DNA from: Alligator mississippiensis
Lineage: Eukaryota; Chordata; Crocodylia; Alligatoridae
Direction: 5' to 3'
Assembly (NCBI RefSeq): GCF_030867095.1
Contig: NC_081825.1
Span: forward strand, 262,828,954 to 262,892,953
Length of the DNA stretch: 64,000 bases
Of this stretch, positions 56,956 through 64,000 are shown in pieces. The translations under genes were made by a program, and so were the position numbers. Position 1 is the stretch's first letter; each line of letters begins with the position of its first letter. A model generated the notes under the pieces. It made no database searches, had not been told where the DNA came from, and saw only the letters and a list, made by a program, of their open reading frames with translations.

Positions 56956-57375
56956 TCATCCTTGTATTGAGGGACTGCTGCTAACATAAACTATCATGGT
57001 TGCTAGCTCAGATGTGGAAGAACCACTAGCTCCAAATACAGTGGTCCTTACATTTGATCTTAAGGAAACTCCTCTAAGCCGCAGCACTACAAGGTTTGTA
57101 TATTTTTGGAGTTTTCCCAGCAGAAGGCAGTAATGCACATAAGGATGTCTGATAAAGGTAAAACCAGGCACACTAGCCTCTTTGGAACATGCTTCCCATT
57201 TTGAGGAGCACAGTTCTTTTAAAGGAGCTAAAATATCTTTGGGGTTGAATTCCTGCCAGTTTCTGGCAAGGGCAGCTCTCCATCCTTTGTCAGCATCACT
57301 ACCACCAGACACGCACACACCAAGGTTGTGGACAGATTTAACATTTCTACCAGTGTGGAATGATACTAATATGAA
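56956..57375 (-). other. Open frame of 139 codons, possible exon or pseudogene
   Basis: The minus-strand frame reads, among others, GWRAALARNWQEFNPKDILA, PLKELCSSKWEACSKEASVP, GFTFIRHPYVHYCLLLGKLQ and VFGASGSSTSELATMIVYVS before a stop. Composition is protein-like, with W, H, C and K well spread. The only in-frame ATG is near the end and there is no strong polypyrimidine tract upstream. I do not recognise the family. It may be part of a processed pseudogene, an exon with a weak acceptor, or chance sequence. Confidence 0.25.
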
Positions 57376-57865
57376 CTATTATGATGTAACTGTTACGTCT
57401 GCCTGCCCCTAAGTCATCTTTTATTCAGGGTTAAAGTTGCAGAGATGTAGGTCACTTAGATGACTTTGGAATCATGCATGTGTCACAGTTGCATCATAAT
57501 TGCTGATGCACTATCCTGTGTGTCAGCTCCTCATCCTATCCCCTTTTTAAAGCAGTTGAAAACGGGCTGTCTACTGCCTGAGATGCTAAGGCCAGAACTA
57601 GAATAGCAGGAGTATTAGCACCCTAGCATACACCAGTCTCTCACTGCACGGGATAAATCCTTGAGTGTGAACAGTGAAAACTGGGTGGTGACAGTGGCTG
57701 ACAGCAATTTTCATCCAAAGCCCTCTGCCACCTTAATATGCAGCAGGTGCGTTACTAACCATTAAATACAGCCACCTCTGGGGTGGATGGTAAACTGGCT
57801 TAACATACAGTGCAACAACTCTTGAGAGGATGTGAAGCTGGGAAGAATAGACCAGTGTTAAGTAG

Positions 57866-57960
57866 ATTCACCCATGTTAGGATCTGGAAGGGACCGCACA
57901 AGATCATCAGGTCTAGCCCCCCTGCGCTTGGTCAGGAAAGACTCAAACTCATGTTTCATT
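57866..57960 (-). mobile_element. CR1 LINE 3' tail remnant
   Basis: 'taggatctggaagggaccgc' followed by 'acaagatcatcaggtctagc' and 'ccccctgcgcttgg' parallels 19464-19515. Only the tail is left. Confidence 0.75.
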
Positions 57961-58204
57961 CCACCCAGGGGTGGCAGCATTTCACCAGTATGTGTGTAGC
58001 TAACAGGTGTGACATGGCTTGGAAGCCCAGGAAGTGCTTTGGGGCACAACATACAAAGGAGCAAACTGACATATGACTCTTTTTATTTATTTATTTTTTC
58101 TGTTAGAGCAGTAGACTTTTCCCAAACTATTTCTCCAGCCAAGCAGGTTCCTCTCTCAGTGTATTCTTCACTTCCAGTTTTCATAGGGCTTTACAAGCAA
58201 ATTC

Positions 58205-58345
58205 CCTTGTAGAACTGCTCAGTGTCATTTTCTCAATCTTACAGGTAGAGAGATTGATCACCTGTGACTGTGAGCACAGCTGGGAATAGAACACAGCCAT
58301 TGCTTGCTCCCAGGCCAGTGCTCAGCTCAGTATGCCATGCTGTCT
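58205..58345 (-). mobile_element. MIR-type SINE remnant
   Basis: 'cattttctcaatcttacagg' then 'gtgactgtgagcacagctgg' and 'gaatagaacacagcc' follows the reversed MIR order. It ends in the usual run of trailing text (tcagctcagtatgccatgct). Confidence 0.65.
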
Positions 58346-58460
58346 CCCTCTGTCTGGGGGAAGTGTTTGTGTAGCTGTGCCAAACTCTTTGTACCATTTC
58401 TCTGAAGAGGCTGAAAGCTGATTCCAGCTGAGAATTGTGCAGGTGGAAGAGCCCTTACAC

Positions 58461-58645
58461 CAGGGGTGGGCAAAATGCAGCCCGGGGGGGATGCGGCCCA
58501 CCAGACCATTCTATCTGGCCCACGGGGCCCCCCCAAAGTTAAGAAAATTTATATTTATCTGCCCCTGCCTGCCTGTCATGCGGCCCTCAATGGCTTGCCA
58601 AAACTCAGTAAGCGGCCCTCCATCCGAAATAATTGCCCATCCCTG
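58461..58645 (+). mobile_element. hAT-type element, family A, minimal copy
   Basis: A 185-bp unit starts caggggtgggcaaaatgcag and ends aataattgcccatccctg. It is flanked by an exact 8-bp duplication CCTTACAC (58453-58460 and 58646-58653). It keeps only the two ends of the family A element (ggcccaccagaccattctat ... cagtaagcggccctcc) and lacks the whole core. Good evidence for the family boundaries. Confidence 0.95.
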
Positions 58646-59063
58646 CCTTACACACTCTGGTGGCATTACCTCTGGCCTCTGCTCTTGCTGTCTTTGAGCT
58701 TGACAGTTTTCCAGCTGTTTTATAACATACACCAAGAGGGTAGGACAGGAGAGCTCCACTCCTTGCTTCCCCTCTCACGTGCTGTGCCCTCACTAGCCCG
58801 GTAGCCAGCTGCCTTCCTGCAGCAGAAGTGACTAAACAGCTTAATCACATGAATTTGATGAATGACTGCAGCCAGCAGGAAAAATTAAGGGGTGTGGAGA
58901 GATTGGGAGAAGGAGGGGTGGTCTTTGAGACCCCCATAACACAGGCAAAGCTACTGGTTTTTGCTGGCAGAAGAAGCTGTGGGAGGATGTTTGCTGCAAC
59001 TCAGGGGTCCTGGTGTAGCCTTTGTTCCCTGGAACAAAATTAAGCTCAGAGATTTGTTAAGAT

Positions 59064-59170
59064 TAGAGATTTGTGATTGAAAAGACCTCGAGACAGCCAG
59101 TCCATCCCAGCCCCACCCCTGTCAGCCAGCACCGGATCAATCATTCCCAGCATCCAAAGAGGGCGCAGAA
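59064..59170 (-). mobile_element. Possible CR1 tail remnant
   Basis: 'ttgaaaagacctcgagacag' followed by 'ccagtccatcccagccccac' faintly follows the CR1 3' end. Weak. Confidence 0.3.
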
Positions 59171-61948
59171 GGGAGGAGAGATGTAAAGTGGAGGAAGGGT
59201 GCCAGTTGTTCATGCATCAATATGCATGCACACACACTGGAGTGGGCTGTGCACTGAGGGCATCTTTCCTCTTGTGTCTGCAGAGATTTCCAACTGCAGC
59301 TGCTGTGTCACGGAGTTTCCCAGCTCAGAGGCCGCTCCTGGGAAGTTCAGCAGGATGTGGTAGAGGGGTGAACTTGCAAAACCTTTTGCTGTGCAGGGTA
59401 GTCCTTCACTCAGCCAAGCAGAAGCTGCTGCGTCTGCTCTTGGAATAGCTCTGCTGTTTGCCTGTAGCGTGACCCCTTCCAGCCCTGGATCCAGCTTCTG
59501 TCTTCATAGGTATGTGACAGTTACAGGAGGCTTTGGTCTGTGTGTGGTTTGTGAGTTCAAGCAGGCAGTTCTCTTTTCCATGTTAACACAACTGAATCAG
59601 GGTTTCCAAAGCATACTCTGGTCAGCCTGTCTTGTTAGCAGAAAAAGGTACTTGGGCCTCTTCAAATGAAGGTGTGCATGTATGAGGGTGAAAGGGGGTG
59701 GGGGTGGTGAAGCAACTTTTAATTTTGAGACTGCAGCAGCCTTTTAATATGTGGTTTGTGTCAGGATTCCAATTAGTGGGTGTCAGCTTGGAGCTGTCTG
59801 CATGTTCAGTACAGAGCCCTGTAAGATTCCCAGGTACTTTTCATCTCAAGGCATTGGGTCAGTTCCAACGGTCCATGGCCCACAGTAGCTTATAGCAGGA
59901 AAGCAGGCAGTAGCTGCCTTTCTCCCTGCACTCCCCCCCTCCACCTGGTTGAGCTGCTGAATGAAATGCTGGGGGTAGAGACTGAGGGTAGTTGGGGACA
60001 TCTGAGGTTGGGCACAAAGTGGGGCTGATATAGGACATGGAGGAAAGAGATTCTTTCTGCAGACTGATGGTTGTGGAGAGCACCTGTTTGTGATGTTCCA
60101 TTGAGATCCTGAGCATCAGGTCAGTTGTGCTGTTGTGGCCTGAGGTGGGGCAGGGTTCTTCTCAGCTCTGACAAGACCTTTTCTACCATAAAGCGGGAGA
60201 CTTGGCTACCCTCCTGTTCATAACTAGCCCACAGGAAACCTAATGAGGCAGCTTGGGTCACCAGTGATTGGGCTGCATCCTCTGGGCCTTTCCTCTCTCA
60301 CATTTCATTCCTCCTCTTTCTACTTTGCAAATCAGACCTGAGCCCTCTTTCTCCCCTCCACGCTGTTTGCAGACTGACCTAGCTCTTCTTTGTTACTTCT
60401 TTTCTGGAGATCAACCCCTTTCACTCTGTCGCTTTCATTTCCAGGGATAAACGGGTTTCTCGTGCTGACGTGACTTTTTGTGTACTCTCTGATAAGGAGT
60501 AAGGTCTTTAGCACCTTTTTGGGAGGCACTTGAAAAACGACATATATTTTGCTTGTTGCTGGTTCCTAGATTACCCAGACCTTTTAAAACAATCCAGCAT
60601 CTTCCTGTAGCTGCGCATTCTGTTAATTGTCTGTTCCCAGGATTGTGAGAGGCAGAGTTACCCCTTTTGCTTTCATTAAAATGGGCTTTGAATCTTGCCA
60701 AATCCCCAGCTACAGAAGAAATTGATTTCTACTCTTTATTCCGGCATTACATAGCCCTTTGCTCCCAGCCTCCTCTAGCAGGTTCTGAAGTCCTGCCTCA
60801 GACCTGCCAGATGGATGCTGCTGGTATTTTCCTTTTATTTTGCACTCAAGAAGATCATGCATCTCCAGTGTCAGGAACTGCTCTGACTGGATGGTAGTGG
60901 AGGTTGCATGTCATCAAATCCTTATTCGCCATATAGTTTGGATCTAAGTAGCCACATCACCCTATTCTAATGCTTATGTAAAGCACTAGAAGTGATTGGA
61001 AGCAGGAAAGAATGAAAAAGGAGAGGAAACATTTGAACACACTTATCTTCCTCCCTCCTCCCCTTGCATTTGTGTACTTGAGTTTCATTTGGCCAGGCCA
61101 TAGTAAGTGGAAGGTGCTGCTCTCCCTTGCCTGTTTAGGAATACCATGCTGCCCCACTGCTCAAACTAGACATGTCTTGAGGTTAAATAGAGCAACTTTG
61201 GGCTTCAGAGCTCCTAAACCATAACCTTCACCAGCACTACATTTTTGGGGCCAAGTTCATGTCTGTATGAGTTTGCTCCCCATCCAGAAGCTAAAATATA
61301 ACACTGCTCTCTGCTGCTGGGCTTAAGAAATCTAATTCCCCTGATTTAATAATTCCAGTTTGGGATTTCCCTGTCCCTATCCTGGATGAGCAGACCTCAC
61401 TGACACGGGCTGAGCAGGTGGGGAATGCTGCTTTGTCTTGCCTTCTCCCTTTGAACCATGAACCAGGGGTCACTTTTCAGAGAAGAATGATCCAATCGGG
61501 ATGTTGGGCCATGCCTTCGTCACTGATATTTTAACACCATTTCAGCCCTCCCTCTGTTACTTCCTATTTGAGTTTTCAGTGAAGCTTCCATTAGTACAGT
61601 CCTGAGACTGCAAGATGTCCTTCTACTAGACAGGCTTTGATGACATAGGAATGGACAGAATGGACACAGCTGACGAGCTCAGACTTGTACAAGTGGGCAA
61701 AGTCACTGGATGTACTCCATCTCCTGGGGCTGTTTCCTGCTCTTGTCCTTGATGTTTAGATGGTAACATTGCCCTGAAGTAACTCAATGAGCAAGGAACA
61801 TGGAAAGGCCTGTGCTGAGAGGGAGAGGAATTTGCAAAGCTGGTCTTTTATGGAATGGTCTGATGCAACTTACCTTTGTGCAGAGGCTTTCATGAGGACA
61901 CCTGACATGGGTGAGTGCTAAAGCATGACCAAGGGAGAATGAGGCTCA
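59171..61948. other. No gene recognised
   Basis: One stretch at 59284-59508 has exon-like borders (ttgtgtctgcag at its start, tcatag|gtatgtg at its end), but all three frames are short or stopped, so only an untranslated exon would be possible. The rest is unassigned. Confidence 0.4.
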
Positions 61949-61956
61949 GGCTAGAG

Positions 61957-62274
61957 CAGGAGTGGGCAAAATATGTCCCACAGGCTGGATCTGTGCTGCC
62001 AAGCCATTCTGTTCGGCCCGTGGAGCCCCTAAAAAATTTAGAAAATATTTATCTGCTCCTGGCTGCTTGTCAAAGATGACAGGAGCCTGGGGCAGTAAGA
62101 CCCAGGGGGAGCCTCAGCAAGTACCAGCAGCCCAGCCCCGTCCCACCCCCAGCCATTTCCCTGCCTGCCTGCCCACACTGCTCCAGCACCATGTGGCTCC
62201 CAGCTGCATCACCAGATTGGGGAGCATGGGGCCTGTGCTGGTACCCCGGGGCAGAGGGGAAGGTATATGGAGAG

Positions 62275-62329
<55 letters not shown>

Positions 62330-62962
62330 TTGTAGGGTGAGTCCCACGCACACACCCCACCATACACATGTACCCACACCCCCCTTGCGCTGCCATACAC
62401 ACAGACCCCCATGCCCACACCCCCTCACACACCTGTCACCCTCCCCCCACACAGTCCCCCCACAAACTCCATACCTACCTACACCCCACATATCCACATG
62501 CACACCCATATGCTCCCTCACCCCACACCTATTCACCCCCCACAGGCATACCCACACCCTTCCCCACATACCCAGACACCCAAAGCCCACCACAAACCTA
62601 TACTGCCCCCCCCACACACAAAATACCACGATAGGACTTCATTTTAAGCTATTATATACAATCACCTCTGTGTACTTTACACAAACACATGTAAACCAGG
62701 ACAAAAATATTTTTTGAAACCAAATTAATGAATGTTTTAGATGTTTGCTTTTTAGAATATAATTTGGTATTTTTCTGGTTCCAGCAGGCAAAACCCCTTG
62801 CTGAAAGGAGTACTTCCTAGGGCAAGGGGAGGGACTCCTGGTGGCAAAGGTCAGGGGTTAGAGGGCAGGACTTCCAGTCACAAGATGGCGACCAGGGGTT
62901 GGGGCACCTGCTTGCCAGAACTCAGTAAATGGCCCTTAACCCAAAATAGTTGCCTGCCCTTG
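61957..62962 (+). mobile_element. hAT-type non-autonomous element, family A, copy 4
   Basis: A 1,006-bp unit starts caggagtgggcaaaatatgt and ends aaaatagttgcctgcccttg. It is flanked by an exact 8-bp duplication GGCTAGAG (61949-61956 and 62963-62970). It has a GC-rich left part, a (TG)n tract, a CA/CCC-rich middle and an AT-rich right part (62640-62780) shared with copies 1 and 2. No transposase is encoded, so an autonomous relative elsewhere must have moved it. Confidence 0.95.
62279..62327. repeat. (TG)n microsatellite
   Basis: About 24 uninterrupted TG units inside the hAT copy. Confidence 0.98.
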
Positions 62963-62970
62963 GGCTAGAG

Positions 62971-64000
62971 GGAAAAGAGGTTTGAGATGAGCAGGGAGAC
63001 GCTACAAGGTATATAGCGCCTGTGTGAGCTCTGCGGGGCAGGCTCTCATTCCAGCGTGAGAGAACTGTACAGAGTGACATGCAGAGCCTGGTGACAGAAG
63101 GGATGAAATGGAAAGGGGCATAGAGCAAGAGAGCTCTGGGAAGTTGTGGAAGTCAAGTCCTTGGAGCTTTTTAAGTCCAAGGAAGTCAGTTTTGAGTTGT
63201 GCCCTGAAATGATCTTGGAGCCAGCAATGCTCTTTGAGTGGGAGGACAATCTGACTGCACTTCTGTGTATGTTTGTTGGAAAGAAGGCAGCAGCATTGCA
63301 CAGGTGATGGAGTCTGGAGAGCCTGGGCTCAGAAGGCCACAGAGAAAAGAGCTGTAATAGCAGAGCAAAGGGACTGATGGTCTGGCTGAGATTCCAGCAC
63401 AGTTCAGATGATGGCATAATCAAATGCTCAGATAAAGAGGGTGCAGGGGCAGGGTGAAGGTAGATACCATCAAAGCAGTTCTTGGTGGGACAATTGCAGC
63501 TGGATTCTGGGTCTGATGGTGCATCCTGGTCAGTGGAGCCCTCCAGAGGTAATGTCATGAAATTCCATTGAGAGGCTTGAAAATCCCAAGTCACTCAGGC
63601 ATCCAGTCTCTTTTCAGGACTTGCTGGACTTGGGGAATAAGATCACAGCCCCCAGCAAGAGAATGATTAGACTTCTGTAGGCTGCCTTCTCCTTACATAA
63701 TCATGCCCCCAAAGTGTGTGGGCTCTGAGATGAGAGAGGAGAGGGGCATAGATTTTATGAGGGTTTCCTGAATCCTTGGCTGGTGACATTTCTTTGATAA
63801 GAAAAATCAGGCTTCCTGCTCATGGCTGAGGCCTGATGGTATTAGAGACTGCTGCAAATTGCCTTCCTTTGAAAGAAAAGGAAAAGAAAAGCACTGAGCA
63901 ATTCCCAGACAGATTCCAGTCACAGTAACCAGGGCAGGACAGAGACCCTGGGCTAGCGATCTCAAGGAGCTTGCCTTCCAGACCCTATGGTATGGGCTAA
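62971..64000. other. No gene recognised
   Basis: A long minus-strand open frame (63046-63594) is Ser/Leu/Pro-rich without domains, and its plus-strand text looks like a decayed repeat. No other signal. Confidence 0.45.

Noticed and set aside
59284-59508. Possible exon with acceptor and donor-like borders
   Set aside because: All frames are stopped within about 75 codons and there is no partner exon.
62070-62717. Frames rich in Thr-His or Cys-Val repeats
   Set aside because: Translations of the (TG)n and CA/CCC-rich tracts inside the hAT copy.
63046-63594. 182-codon minus-strand frame
   Set aside because: Ser/Leu/Pro-rich without domains; the plus-strand text looks like decayed repeat.
1-64000. 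tRNA, rRNA, CRISPR array, operon or replication origin
   Set aside because: No matching structure seen. The tRNA-like match at 38.8 kb is a retroviral primer site, and repeat arrays lack the regular repeat-spacer form of CRISPR.

Overview
The window is nuclear DNA from a vertebrate, most likely a reptile and probably a crocodilian (inference). It is AT-leaning and intron- or intergene-like. Its repeats are CR1 LINEs with the (ATTCATAG)-type 3' end, Penelope-like elements, several hAT-type families with 8-bp target duplications, old MIR-type SINEs and a few retroviral LTRs. No L1 or Alu was seen. No bacterial-style genes, tRNA, rRNA or CRISPR array were found. Almost everything that can be named is a mobile element or a repeat.

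Layout. 1.6-2.1 kb: two inverted Penelope-like ends, each with a hammerhead-ribozyme-like core. 2.3-4.7 kb: CR1 on the minus strand with an internal deletion and a GC-rich insert. 5.1-9.9 kb: A-rich stretch with weak retrovirus-like protein traces. 9.9-11.9 kb: two solo LTRs of different families, 250 bp apart, each with a 5-bp duplication. 13.0-14.5 kb: old CR1 tail, a C-rich MITE-like element and simple repeats. 19.4-22.5 kb: a CR1 with a nearly whole ORF2 (832 codons, one frameshift upstream). 25.4-26.2 kb: a minisatellite whose core resembles a Penelope-like end. It abuts a CpG island (26.26-27.09 kb), the only promoter-like segment, with a possible 13-codon first coding exon on the plus strand. 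30.5-31.5, 42.5-44.8, 58.5-58.6 and 62.0-63.0 kb: four members of one hAT family. 32.2-39.3 kb: an old class-I-like endogenous retrovirus on the minus strand, primed by tRNA-Asn, with another hAT-like element inserted in it (33.8-35.1 kb). 49.6-51.6 kb: a 2-kb hAT-like element full of palindromes. 55.7 kb: a near-perfect 38-bp inverted repeat that would fold as a hairpin.

The theme most worth following is that three large non-autonomous hAT-like elements (33.8, 42.5 and 49.6 kb) have GC-rich cores built from inverted, partly tandem units. In the 42.5-kb copy each unit translates to a similar Cys/His/Lys then Ala/Ser pattern, which suggests a captured and multiplied host sequence. The hammerhead-like cores in the Penelope fragments fit published knowledge of that class. 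All calls were made by eye; boundaries without a stated duplication are approximate.
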